Below, one piece after another: positions 42,901 to 53,125 of a stretch of 64,000 nucleotides of DNA. The notes below the pieces were generated by a model that searched no databases, was not told where the DNA came from, and saw nothing but the letters and a program-made list of their open reading frames with translations. Every line of letters begins with the position of its first letter. The stretch's first letter is position 1. This DNA is from DAOTWA01 sp963702935. GTDB lineage: Bacteria; Chloroflexota; Anaerolineae; Anaerolineales; Anaerolineaceae. The stretch is from the NCBI GenBank assembly GCA_963702935.1, contig OY969772.1, positions 4,650,001-4,714,000 of the forward strand, written 5' to 3'. Position numbers and translations under genes: made by a program.

Positions 42901-45306
42901 ATGAGCGATTCGATCCGTTATGCCCCCGGCTGGCCGGGCATCCCCCCGCGCTGGACTTCCAGCGCCAAGAGCGGCGTGGGCACCGCCCTCAACCGCAACA
43001 CTAATGTCTGGTTCACCCTCAGCCACGGAATTCTCAACGAGATCTATTACCCGCGCGCCGACAGCGCCTGCACCCGTGACTCGGGGCTGATCGTCACCAA
43101 CGGCAGGGATTATTTTTCCGAAGAGAAGCGCGACGCGCGCAACGAGGTCTCTTACATCGCTCGCGGCGTGCCGGCTTACCGCCTGGTCAACACCTGCAAT
43201 GGAGATCGTTACACCATCCAGAAAGACATCATCGCCGATCCCCGCCGCGACGTGATCCTGCAGCGCATCCGCTTTACCCCCAACGCCGGCTACCCGGACA
43301 CTTACCACCTGTACACCCTCCTGGCCCCCCACCTGGGAAACCAGGGCAGCGGTAATACCGCCTGGGTCGGGGATTACAAGGGCGTACCGATGCTCTTTGC
43401 CCAGCGGGACGACATCGCCCTGGCGCTGGCCTGCTCGGCGCCCTGGTCGAACCGCTCCGTGGGCTTTGTAGGAGCTTCGGACAGTTGGCAGGATTTGAAG
43501 CAGCATTACCAGATGACCTGGTTCTACGATCGGGCCGAGAACGGCAACGTCAACCTGACCGGGGAGATCGACCTTTCCGGCCCAGACGGCAGCTTCGTGC
43601 TGGCTCTCGGCCTGGGGCAGAACCCGGCTGAGGCCGGCAACCGCGCTTTATCCAGCCTGCAAGATGATTACGACGAGCTTCAGAAAGAATACATTCAGGG
43701 CTGGAAGGATTGGCAGGCCGCTTTGTTCGACCTGAGCTCGGATCAGGTGGGGCAGCACTCCGTATATCACGTCAGCGCCTCGGTCTTGCGCATCCACGAA
43801 TCCAAGCGCTTCCCCGGCAGCCTGATCGCCAGCCTTTCCATCCCCTGGGGCTTTGCCAAAGGCGATAACGACCTGGGCGGCTATCATCTGATCTGGCCGC
43901 GCGACCTGGTGGAATCGGCCGGCGGGTTGCTGGCTGCCGGCGCGAATGAAGACGCCATGCGCGTTCTCGACTATTTGGAATCCACCCAGGAAGCCGAAGG
44001 GCTTTGGCCGCAGAATATGTGGTCCGATGGCACACCTTATTGGAGCGGCATTCAGCTCGATGAAGCCGCCTTCCCCATCCTCTTAGTGGATCTGGCGCAG
44101 CGCAAGGCTGGCAGCAACGCCAGGGACCTGGCCCGCTACTGGTCGATGGTACGGCGCGCCGCCGGCTACCTGGTGCGCAACGGGCCGGTTACCCAGCAGG
44201 ATCGCTGGGAAGAGGATCCCGGCTTCTCCCCCTTTACCCTGGCGGTCGAGATCGCGGCTTTGCTGGTGGCCGCGGACCTGGCAGACGCCAACCACGAGCC
44301 GGATATGGCCGCCTACCTGCGCGAGACTGCCGACCTGTGGAACGAGAACGTCGAGCGCTGGACGTACGTGACCGGCACCGACCTGGCCAAACAATACGGC
44401 GTGGAAGGCTATTACGTGCGCATCGCCCCGCCTGAGGTGGCCGACGCCGCCTCGCCGGCGGGCGGCTTCGTGCCCATCAAGAACCGCCCACCCGGCCAGA
44501 GCTCCCTGCCCGCCGCCAGCATCATCAGCCCGGACGCCCTGGCCCTGGTGCGTTTCGGCCTGCGCGCGCCGGGCGACCCGCGCATCCTCAACACCGTGAA
44601 GGTCATCGACGCCCTGCTGCGGGTCGAAACCCCGCGCGGCCCGTGCTGGCATCGCTACAACGACGACGGCTACGGCGAGCATGAAGACGGGTCGCCTTTC
44701 GATGGCACCGGGGTAGGCCGCGTCTGGCCGCTGCTCACCGGGGAGCGCGCCCATTACGAGCTGGCCGCCGGCAACCAGAAGGAGGCCCAGCGCTTGATGA
44801 AGGCTCTGCATGCCTTCTCGAACAAGGGCGGGCTGATCCCGGAACAAATCTGGGACAGCCCGGACATCCCGGAGAAAGAGCTTTACTTCGGGCAGCCTTC
44901 CGGCTCCGCCATGCCGCTGGTATGGGCGCACGCCGAATACATCAAGCTGCTGCGCTCCCTCCACGATGGGCAGGTATTCGATATGCCCCCGCAGACGGTG
45001 CAGCGCTACCAGAAACAAGCCTCTCCGTCGCCTTACGCCGTCTGGCGCTTCAATCATCGCTGCCGCAGCCTGCCGCTGGGAAAGAAGCTGCGCCTGGAGC
45101 TGCTCGCCCCGGCCCTCGTCCATTGGAGCTCGGACGGCTGGAAGACCCCCATCGATACCTATACCCAGGACGTCGATGTGGGCATTTACGTAGCCGACCT
45201 GCCCACCGATACCCTGCCGGAAGGCAGTACGGTGAGCTTCACTTTTTATTGGACGGGCACCGGCCGCTGGGAAGGCACCAATTACGAGGTCGAGGTCTCC
45301 AAATAG
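42901..45306 (+). CDS. GH15 glucoamylase-type glycoside hydrolase
   Basis: ATG 42901 has GGAGGACACC. The 801 residues are an N-terminal beta-sandwich (glucodextranase-N type, about 10-270), an (alpha/alpha)6 barrel (about 290-690) and a C-terminal beta domain (about 700-801). Barrel motifs are GYHLIWPRDLVES, RWEEDPGFSPFTLAVEIAAL (general acid Glu) and GLIPEQIWDS (base Glu). No signal peptide is seen, so it probably acts inside the cell on maltodextrins or dextran-derived sugars, releasing beta-D-glucose. Last gene of the pepC operon. Confidence 0.92.
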   Translation: MSDSIRYAPGWPGIPPRWTSSAKSGVGTALNRNTNVWFTLSHGILNEIYYPRADSACTRDSGLIVTNGRDYFSEEKRDARNEVSYIARGVPAYRLVNTCNGDRYTIQKDIIADPRRDVILQRIRFTPNAGYPDTYHLYTLLAPHLGNQGSGNTAWVGDYKGVPMLFAQRDDIALALACSAPWSNRSVGFVGASDSWQDLKQHYQMTWFYDRAENGNVNLTGEIDLSGPDGSFVLALGLGQNPAEAGNRALSSLQDDYDELQKEYIQGWKDWQAALFDLSSDQVGQHSVYHVSASVLRIHESKRFPGSLIASLSIPWGFAKGDNDLGGYHLIWPRDLVESAGGLLAAGANEDAMRVLDYLESTQEAEGLWPQNMWSDGTPYWSGIQLDEAAFPILLVDLAQRKAGSNARDLARYWSMVRRAAGYLVRNGPVTQQDRWEEDPGFSPFTLAVEIAALLVAADLADANHEPDMAAYLRETADLWNENVERWTYVTGTDLAKQYGVEGYYVRIAPPEVADAASPAGGFVPIKNRPPGQSSLPAASIISPDALALVRFGLRAPGDPRILNTVKVIDALLRVETPRGPCWHRYNDDGYGEHEDGSPFDGTGVGRVWPLLTGERAHYELAAGNQKEAQRLMKALHAFSNKGGLIPEQIWDSPDIPEKELYFGQPSGSAMPLVWAHAEYIKLLRSLHDGQVFDMPPQTVQRYQKQASPSPYAVWRFNHRCRSLPLGKKLRLELLAPALVHWSSDGWKTPIDTYTQDVDVGIYVADLPTDTLPEGSTVSFTFYWTGTGRWEGTNYEVEVSK

Positions 45307-45309
45307 ATA

Positions 45310-45350
45310 ACGCGATCCATCTCGAGGGCTAAGGCTGAGATGGATCGCGT
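45310..45350. terminator. Hairpin between GH15 and the subtilase gene
   Basis: A perfect 14-bp stem (45310-45323 with 45337-45350) lies 3 bases after the GH15 stop and 20 bases after the stop of the convergent subtilase gene. No clear T-run follows on the plus strand. Confidence 0.6.
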
Positions 45351-45370
45351 CTCCTGGAGGGGCAAGGGCA

Positions 45371-48300
45371 TTACCTCCTTATGACGGGCAGGTGGGTCAG
45401 GTAAGCCGCTCCCGTACGCATGGAGACGATGCTGGTTTTGGCGCTGTTTCCCCTGGAGGTGATCTGCAGAGAGGCGGTATCCGTATCCCCCGCCCGGGCA
45501 GAGGCCGGGATGTACACGTCAACCTTTACCTCGGCAGACGCGTAGGGGGCCAGGCTGTAAATAGATGGGGGGCTTGCCAGCGTAGCCCAGGCCGGGCCGG
45601 GCAGGATCGCGACGTCGAACGTATCCGCCGACTGGCTCATGTTGGTGACGTAGAAGGAATAAGTGACTTTCTTCCCGGCGCTTCCCCACAATTCGCCCAC
45701 TCCATTCACCGCCACGGCATTCACGTTGAGCACCTGCTCGTGATTCCCCGTGCCGTTGTGATGGTGGAGCACCAAAACGCCCTGGGAGCCGGCATTGAGC
45801 AAAGCCGCCGGGTCTGCCTTGAAGCTGATGGACTGGCCGTTGCGGTCGGGGAAGGCCGGCTTGCCGAAAATGCCCCCCGTGAAGACCAGCCCTGGCCGCA
45901 GCGGATCGAAGACGTGCACACCGCTGGAGTCGATGGGGCCCTGGACTTCGCGGTTGTAGGTGCTCACCATATAAGCCATTGGGAAGCTGGTCGTGCTATC
46001 CGTCACGCCCAGGTCGCTCAGGTAGACCGGCAACACCATCACGTTGGTATTGAACAGCACCGTATCCAGCGTGTTGGCGTCGGCGGCGTTGAGGAACTCC
46101 TCCAAAGCGCAGTTGCCGGAAGACAGGCTGCACAGGACGGTCAAATAGACATCGGAGGGCGGGCCGCCGGTGATGGCGCCATAATTGGTATTGAACAAGA
46201 CGTAATCCGGCTGGCCGTCCAGGTTCAAATCCAGATAGACGTCGAACTCAACTTCGTTGGGAGTCGCCCAGTTGGCCTGCGTGGCGATGGCAAAATAGGC
46301 CTCCGCCGCGGGCCGGTTGGAAACGGAAAGGATATCCGCCGTGACGCCCACGTATTTCAAATCGGCGTTCTTGGCGTAGGACGGGATGGCCGGGTCGTCC
46401 GCGCTGGCTTCTTGCAGCTCGAACATGGAGGCCACAGACTTGATGCCGAAGGCCACGTTCTGGTAGATCTCTGTGCCGCTCAGCGTGAAGGAGTTCGTCC
46501 CGGACGCCACGTTCAGGTTGGCGGGAGCGCTCATCTTGGAGATGGGACGGGGAGCCGCGTAAATCGGTAGGCGGGCGGCGCCCCCCGCTCCGGGCGTCAG
46601 GGTGAGGTAGGCTGAAGCCTCGCTCAGCCAGCTCCGGTCGCCGGGAATATCCTGCAGCGTGCTAAACGGCACGGATTGCACGGTGGCATCGCGGGTATGG
46701 GTCATCTGCGTCCCGTCCGCGTCCATCTGCACCTGGAAAGTGGCGGAGCCGCCCTTCGGGACGGATAAGGAGGACAGGTCGTTGCCGGAGAGGTTCACCG
46801 TTTTGAAGGCCACTCCCGGAATTTGAGTCATATTCGTGATCGAGAGGCTGTAAGTCAGGTCTGTGGAGCCTTTATTCTCCACCTTGACGGTTTTCTTCAG
46901 CGTCAGGCTGCCGAAGACCTCTGGCGCGCCAAAGGAAACGCTGACCAGGCCGGGGTCGCTGCCATTGAAAACCACCGTCTGAGAAGCGGCGGACAGGGCG
47001 GCGTCCACGCGACCGGCGCCGACCCGGCCCAGCCCGTACTCGTCGCCGGTCTTTCCCAGGCCGGTGAACAGGTCATGCTGGGCGGTGTCCATCACCAGGG
47101 CTTTCAGCTCCTCGACCGTCCAGGTCGGGTGAAGCTGGCGCAGGAGGGCCATGACCCCAGCTATGTGTGCGGCGGCCATCGAAGTGCCGCTGAGGCTGAC
47201 TCCCCCGCTGCCCGATCCTAAAGCCGCCGAAAAGATCGTCATGCCGGGGGCGGTGATGTCAGGCTTCAGCGCCGATCCGGCCCGAGACGGCCCGCGCGCG
47301 GAGGACGCAAGCACCAGGTCCTCTTCGTTCGCGTCCACGTAACGGGTGGCGCCATCGTGGGCCGAGGTCAACTTCACCGTCACGCTGCCGCTCTCCAGGG
47401 CATCCTTGAGCGTATTGCCCACGGTTAGAGAAGTAATCGCCGCCGGAATAGCGCTGCTGCCGTAAAGAGGGATATCCACTGCCGGCCGGTCGTAGGCCAG
47501 CAGCGCCCCCCTGGCCCCGGCGGCAGCCGCGCGATTCACGCGTGTAGTCGAATCGCATTCGTCTTCCCCGCCGCCGGTGCGCGACCAGTCTTGCAGGACG
47601 ATTTTGCCCGCCAGGAGGGACGCATTCGCCGGGGAATAGGTATTACAGCCGGTGTTCTGCCCGGACTCGCCGATGTAGACCAGGCCGGCTTCTACCACGG
47701 GCTTGCTCCAGTCGAAGGCGTAAGCGTTATAGGCGCCATAGCTGCCCCTGACGTTGGCGGGGGCGGTGACCTCGAAGCCGTCCATCATCGACGCGCCGTC
47801 CACCGAGGCCGCCACACTGATAGCGCGGCCCGCCACCGCCGGGCTGCTGTTGACGTAGTAGGTATCCCCTTCGTTGCCAGAAGCGGCTACCACGATCACC
47901 CCCGCCAGGGCTGCGTTATTGCTGGCCACCGCGGTGCTATCGTAGGAAGTGCCGTAAGGATAGCTCAAAGACAGGTTGATCACGTCCAGGTGATCCGAGA
48001 AATCTCCGTCACCGTTGGGGTCGACCGCCCACTCGATGGCCTGGTCGGCGATCTCGGTTGGCCCCTGGCAGCCGAAGATGCGCAAAGCATACAGAGAAGC
48101 TTCCGGAGCGACTCCCGGGCCGACCTTGAAGCTGGAGAAATCCTGGGCGCTGTTGTAAGGCCCGCTGAAAGCAGTCCCGTTAGCCTGGACGCCCTTGCCT
48201 GCCACCGTGCCGGCTACGTGCGTGCCGTGGCCCACGCAGTCCATCGGGTCGGGGTCCGGGTGGGGCACGGGCTGGTAATAGGGGCTGGTGGGGTCGGCAT

Positions 48301-49072
48301 TGTAATCGTCGCCGGCGAAATCGTATCCGCCCACTACTTTGGCGTTAGGAAAGGCGCCGCCGCTCTCCACCACGGTCGGATCGTTGGTCAGGTAAGCCGC
48401 CGCCGTCCCGGGGCCACCCAGGTCGGTGTGGATATAATCCACGCCCGTATCGAGGATGCCGATCTTGACTCCCTTGCCCGTGGCCTGGCCGTTCCCGGCT
48501 GCCATTTCCCACGCTTCGGGCGCTCCAATCAACGGCACGCTGCTGGAATTATCCAGCACCTTGGGCACCAGCGGATGGACGGCTTTCACCCCTTTCAGGC
48601 TCGCAATAGCCGCGATCTGGCTGGCGTCCACCACCACGGCGATGCCGTTATACACGCGCTGCACCCTGTACAGCACCTGCGCGCCGATCTGGCTGCCGGT
48701 CAAGGCCGGTAGGAGCGTTTCCTGCGCCTGGCTGATGGCCGCCAGTTGGGACTTCGCCGCCGACGCCGCGTCGGCCTCAGAGGCAGACAGGCCCTTGCTC
48801 TCCGCGTAAGCCTGTGTGCTGGGCTCCTCGTTCAGCTCGATCATCACGTGCACGGGGCCGCTGGTCTGGCCGGGGAAGCTGTCCTTCAGATGATCCGGCA
48901 GGCTTAATTGGACGCCGGGCGGCAACGAGATACGCCCCCCCCCGGAATCGCTCTGCTCGAAAGGTTGAGGCGCTTGCGCCTGGGTGGCGCCGTTGCCCGC
49001 AAGGGCCAGGCCTGAGACCAGGCCGAAAACCACTAATCCGCTAAAGGCAATTCGGATGAGCTTTTTGGACAT
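45371..49072 (-). CDS. Large secreted S8 subtilisin-like serine protease
   Basis: The 1233 residues start with a signal peptide (1-35, ending around TQAQA) and an inhibitor-I9-like propeptide (about 70-165). The catalytic domain has Asp in KIGILDTGVDYIHTD, His in GHGTHVAGTVAGKG and Ser in LSGTSMAAAHIAGVMALL. A PA (protease-associated) insert lies between His and Ser (about 440-560). The C-terminal 450 residues are beta-sandwich repeats (Fn3/DUF11-like). It degrades external proteins and probably stays near the cell surface. It is monocistronic. Confidence 0.92.
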   Translation of the reverse strand: MSKKLIRIAFSGLVVFGLVSGLALAGNGATQAQAPQPFEQSDSGGGRISLPPGVQLSLPDHLKDSFPGQTSGPVHVMIELNEEPSTQAYAESKGLSASEADAASAAKSQLAAISQAQETLLPALTGSQIGAQVLYRVQRVYNGIAVVVDASQIAAIASLKGVKAVHPLVPKVLDNSSSVPLIGAPEAWEMAAGNGQATGKGVKIGILDTGVDYIHTDLGGPGTAAAYLTNDPTVVESGGAFPNAKVVGGYDFAGDDYNADPTSPYYQPVPHPDPDPMDCVGHGTHVAGTVAGKGVQANGTAFSGPYNSAQDFSSFKVGPGVAPEASLYALRIFGCQGPTEIADQAIEWAVDPNGDGDFSDHLDVINLSLSYPYGTSYDSTAVASNNAALAGVIVVAASGNEGDTYYVNSSPAVAGRAISVAASVDGASMMDGFEVTAPANVRGSYGAYNAYAFDWSKPVVEAGLVYIGESGQNTGCNTYSPANASLLAGKIVLQDWSRTGGGEDECDSTTRVNRAAAAGARGALLAYDRPAVDIPLYGSSAIPAAITSLTVGNTLKDALESGSVTVKLTSAHDGATRYVDANEEDLVLASSARGPSRAGSALKPDITAPGMTIFSAALGSGSGGVSLSGTSMAAAHIAGVMALLRQLHPTWTVEELKALVMDTAQHDLFTGLGKTGDEYGLGRVGAGRVDAALSAASQTVVFNGSDPGLVSVSFGAPEVFGSLTLKKTVKVENKGSTDLTYSLSITNMTQIPGVAFKTVNLSGNDLSSLSVPKGGSATFQVQMDADGTQMTHTRDATVQSVPFSTLQDIPGDRSWLSEASAYLTLTPGAGGAARLPIYAAPRPISKMSAPANLNVASGTNSFTLSGTEIYQNVAFGIKSVASMFELQEASADDPAIPSYAKNADLKYVGVTADILSVSNRPAAEAYFAIATQANWATPNEVEFDVYLDLNLDGQPDYVLFNTNYGAITGGPPSDVYLTVLCSLSSGNCALEEFLNAADANTLDTVLFNTNVMVLPVYLSDLGVTDSTTSFPMAYMVSTYNREVQGPIDSSGVHVFDPLRPGLVFTGGIFGKPAFPDRNGQSISFKADPAALLNAGSQGVLVLHHHNGTGNHEQVLNVNAVAVNGVGELWGSAGKKVTYSFYVTNMSQSADTFDVAILPGPAWATLASPPSIYSLAPYASAEVKVDVYIPASARAGDTDTASLQITSRGNSAKTSIVSMRTGAAYLTHLPVIRR

Positions 49073-49332
49073 TGGGTCTCTCCCCCTGTCTTTTTCAATG
49101 CTTTCCCCTCTAAAGATCGTGGATGATGGAGAGTGCTTGTGGTCGGCTGCCTTGTTTTTCCCCTTGTGAATTTATTATATATACACTGAAGAGGGGCTGT
49201 CAAGAAATAATCGGCGGTAGATTAGTCGGTTTTGCCGCTATAATCATGAAATGGCTCGCTTATCCTTTAGCCTCTCCAGAAGGCTTCCAGAGTTGCTCCG
49301 GCATGAGAACAGTGGTGGAGATGAGTGCAGAT

Positions 49333-49908
49333 ATGTCCAGAAGAGTTGACCCCCCCAGGAATAATTACCGAATCTTTGTAGGCGCGTTCCCCGGCAGTGA
49401 GCTGGCCGAGCGCATTCAAGACCTGCGCCAGCGCTGCGATCCGCGCACAGCCGGCATCACTCCCCCGCACGTAACCCTGGCAGGCGCTTATTGGCACAGC
49501 GGGGCGGCCACCCCGGAGAACGAAGCCGCCACCCTGGTTTTACTGCGCGAGGTGCAAACGCGCATCCAACCCTTCCAGATGACCTTGGGCGGGGTGCATA
49601 CCTTCCAGCGCAACAACCCGGTCGTCTACCTGGGCGTAGAGCCCGGAGAGGGCATGATGGCAGCCCGCAAGGTGTTGCTGACCCAGGTCTTCGACGAAAG
49701 ACCCGAGCGGGATTACAGCCCTCACCTGACGATTGCCATGCGCCTGGGGCGCGCTGAGATCGAGACGCTGGCCGCCGAGCTCAGGCAAAGCGCATGGCAC
49801 AGCGCCCGCTTCCCGGTTCTGATTGACGAGCTGCGCCTGATGCAGCGTGGCCCTCACGACGCCGCCTGGCGCTGCATCGGCGTGGTCAAATTAGGGGCGG
49901 AGGGCTGA
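49333..49908 (+). CDS. 2'-5' RNA ligase / cyclic phosphodiesterase-like 2H protein
   Basis: From ATG 49333 (MSRRVDPPRNNYRIFVGAF) the protein has 191 residues. The two HxT motifs of the 2H superfamily are PPHVTLAG and SPHLTIAMRL. These proteins act on cyclic 2',3' phosphates or ligate RNA ends; the true substrate is unknown. A TATAAT at 49239-49244 precedes the open frame, which also has an earlier ATG (49246). I prefer the later start for its fit to the family and the GGTGGAG upstream. Confidence 0.85.
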   Translation: MSRRVDPPRNNYRIFVGAFPGSELAERIQDLRQRCDPRTAGITPPHVTLAGAYWHSGAATPENEAATLVLLREVQTRIQPFQMTLGGVHTFQRNNPVVYLGVEPGEGMMAARKVLLTQVFDERPERDYSPHLTIAMRLGRAEIETLAAELRQSAWHSARFPVLIDELRLMQRGPHDAAWRCIGVVKLGAEG

Positions 49909-49955
49909 ATAGTAACAAAAGGTACTTGATCCCTCGGCAGGGGCAAGATTAAATA

Positions 49956-50419
49956 GGGGGAGGGATATACGGGTATGCGGAGCTGCTCTGCTGGCAGGCC
50001 GAATGGAGCCACATGGGCCAGCCGCCCCAAACGGGGGCCGCCGATTGGATGGCCTGTATGCAGCAGTTGAAAACTACCCTGGACCTCGCCCCCAGCACCT
50101 CCAGGGCAACGAGATGCTCGCGGAGATTGCCCGCATCGATCCGGGAGAGGTGGACTTGTCGGGCCCTCAACCGGTCTACCTGGCCCTTACCCCTCAACCA
50201 ACGCCTACCCCTGAGGCGACGATTACACCCATCTCCACCCCGGCGGCCATCCCGCCAGGCACGCCGACCGCCGGGGCCACTCCGCTGAGCGCGCCCGCTG
50301 CCCCGCCTTCGACCGCCCCAGGGGGGTCTCTCTTCTACGCCGCCCTGGGCCTCGTGCTGATCGTGGCCGTGATCGGGATTGCCGGCTCGCGCTCCAGATC
50401 AAAAGGACGAAAACCTTGA
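49956..50419 (+). pseudogene. Fragment of a TPR-like, tail-anchored protein
   Basis: The frame reads GYAELLCWQAEWSHMGQPPQ then WMACMQQLKTTLDLAP, resembling a TPR-type helix pair. At about 50088-50093 a missing C shifts the frame to QHLQGNEMLAEIARIDP, a Thr/Pro/Ala-rich linker and a C-terminal membrane helix (LFYAALGLVLIVAVIGIAG) with a basic tail. There is no good start codon before it and a stop (TAA) lies just upstream, so the N-terminal part seems lost. It is probably a degraded gene. Confidence 0.45.
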
Positions 50420-50423
50420 GCCT

Positions 50424-50941
<518 letters not shown>

Positions 50942-51059
50942 GGAATATCCTTTCTGTTGATAAATGAACCTTGGATAAACCCTGCAAAGGTTTCCTTCAG
51001 ACTCACCCGCCTAAAGTTCCAACCTTTGTAAGGTTGCTTTGCTTCCCGCAAGGCTTACA

Positions 51060-51749
51060 TTATACCGGCTTTCTCCCAAAGATCACCACGCGCAATTCGA
51101 CCAGCGCATGGAAGATCATGGCAGGGATCAGATTGCCGGAAAACCAGTAAAGGAAGAAAAGAATCCCGCCGGTCAGTCCGGCCTGCGCGAAAGCCGGGAC
51201 GCCCTGGTAGAGGCGTCCCAGCCCGAACATCACCGAGCTGATCACAGCGATCCCCCAAACCGGCAGGAAGGGGAAGAAACGGCTCAGGTAGATCCACAGG
51301 AAGCCGCGAAAGAGCAGCTCCTCGCAAATGGCGGCGGTCAGCGCCATGGCTGTGTAAGCCCAGCGTTCTTCCCGGCTGGCGGGGAGCAAGACCTCCGCCG
51401 GTTGTAAGCGTTCCGGCACCGTGCCCTGCCCCGGTGAAAGGTGCGTCACGCCCCTCTGCATGAACAGCATGACTACCGCGATGGTGCCGATCAGCACCCA
51501 GGACGGTATATCGGGTGGAAGCAGGCCAAGCGCTTCTAAAGGCAGCCCGGCGGTCGCCATCATCAAGGCGATGAGCAGCACCCAACCCCATTCCACGAGC
51601 AGCACGCGCACGTAATAGGCCCTGCGCGCCTCAGGATGGGTCTTCAGGGCTGCCGCCACACTGCGGTAAAGCCGCCGTTCTAGCAAGGGATGGCCTAAAA
51701 GCGCATACACGAAGAGCAGGTGGGCGATGGCGGTGGACAGCAGAGACAT
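51060..51749 (-). CDS. CPBP-family membrane protein with a substituted catalytic His
   Basis: The 229-residue protein has about seven membrane segments. CPBP motif 1 is intact (ICEELLFRGFLW), and so is motif 3 (IFHALVEL). In motif 2 the usual His is replaced: VMFGLGRLYQG has Arg where FxxxH is expected. Loss of a zinc ligand would impair the protease, so it may be a non-catalytic member or one using another residue. It has a separate transcription unit, upstream of the cyclophilin on the same strand. Confidence 0.85.
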   Translation of the reverse strand: MSLLSTAIAHLLFVYALLGHPLLERRLYRSVAAALKTHPEARRAYYVRVLLVEWGWVLLIALMMATAGLPLEALGLLPPDIPSWVLIGTIAVVMLFMQRGVTHLSPGQGTVPERLQPAEVLLPASREERWAYTAMALTAAICEELLFRGFLWIYLSRFFPFLPVWGIAVISSVMFGLGRLYQGVPAFAQAGLTGGILFFLYWFSGNLIPAMIFHALVELRVVIFGRKPV

Positions 51750-51933
51750 GCAGGCATTGTAACATCAATGCGCTGCTCTCGTTCCTCCCCGGTTGAGAAA
51801 AATCGTGCCCCCCTTCGAATAGCCCTGATCCGCAATTCCGCTATAATTCTCTTAGTAGAGCAGCGCGCTTCCTTGCACTGCTCTCACCTCAGAGCAGTCC
51901 GCATTTAGCGCTGATAGATAGAATTGAAGGACT

Positions 51934-53125
51934 ATGCCACACAAGATCATGCACCTGGATCTGGATGCCTTCTTCTGCGCGGTAGAAGAGCAACGGGATG
52001 CCTCTTTGGTGGGCAAGCCGTTTGCCGTGGGCGGCAAGCCTTCAGAGCGCGGCGTGGTCGCCTCGTGCTCCTATGCGGCCCGCCAATCTGGCGTGCATTC
52101 GGCCATGCCCATGGCGCGCGCGGTCAAGCTGTGCCCCGGCCTGCTGGTGGTGCCCGCCCGCCACGGCGTCTATTCTGCCGTCTCGCGCCAGGTGATGGCG
52201 CGCCTGCACAACCTGACCGGGCTGGTCGAACAGATCTCCATCGATGAAGCCTTCATGGACGTCAGCGACCTGCCCGAGCCCGGTCTGGTTCTGGCGCAGC
52301 GCTTGCAGGCCACCATCCGTGAGGAGCTGAGCCTGCCCTGTTCCATTGGTGTGGCGACCAACAAGCTGGTCGCTAAGATGGCCACGGATGTGGGCAAGGC
52401 TTCTCGACGTGGAGGCCAGCCGCCGAACGCCATTCAGGTCGTCCCTCCCGGCCAGGAAGCCGCCTTCCTGGCGCCTTTGCCGATCCAGGCGTTGTGGGGG
52501 GTAGGGCCAAAAACCGCCGCGCGCCTGAACGAGCTGGGCGTGCGCACCGTCGGCGACCTGGCAAATCTTTAACGCCGATGACCTGGCGCGCATATTTGGC
52601 AAAATGGGGAGCGACCTGTCCTTGCGGGCGCGCGGCATCGACGCCAGCCCCATTATCACCGAGCACGAGGTCAAGTCTATCAGCCAGGAAAATACCTTCG
52701 AGCGCGACGTGCGCAGCGAAGAAACCCTGCGGCGGACGTTGCGCCTCCTTTCGGAGAACGTCGGTTACCGTTTGCGCCAGTCCAACCTGGACGCCGGCAC
52801 GGTGCGCTTGAAGCTGCGCTGGCCCGATTTCACCACCCTCACCCGCCAGGTAACCTTGCCCCAACCTACCGACCAGGACGGGGTCATCTATGCAGAAGCC
52901 AACCATCTTTTCCACCAGGTGTGGGAAAATGGGAAAGCCGTGCGGCTGTTGGGCGTGGGGGTCAGCGGGTTGAGACCCTCCATCCGCCAGCTCAGCTTGT
53001 GGGACACGAGCAACGAGAGAGAGCGCCGCTTGCTGGAAGCCATGGATGATCTGCGAGAACGGTATGGCCACCAGGTGCTGTTCCATGGGAATGAATTGAA
53101 AGGGGAAGATCAAAGAGACACATGA
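51934..53125 (+). CDS. dinB: Y-family DNA polymerase IV (frameshifted)
   Basis: The N-terminal frame has KIMHLDLDAFFCAVEEQRD, SCSYAARQSGVHSAMPM and SIDEAFMDVSD (the catalytic Asp-Glu), then the helix-hairpin-helix region LNELGVRTVGDLANL. One extra T in CTTTAACG (52568-52573) causes a stop; the next frame continues NADDLARIFGKMGSDLSLRA and the little-finger domain to 53125. The restored length of about 396 residues is normal. It performs error-prone bypass of damaged DNA. TATAAT lies at 51842-51847. It overlaps the following gene by 4 bases. Confidence 0.92.

Noticed and set aside
45392..48712. Plus-strand frames of 373-392 codons opposite the subtilase
   Set aside because: They are His/Gly/Arg-rich shadows of the protease gene with no domain signatures.
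50988..51059. CAACCTT/AAGGTTG hairpin as a firm terminator of the CPBP gene
   Set aside because: The stem is only 7 bp and no T-run follows on the minus strand, so support is too weak.
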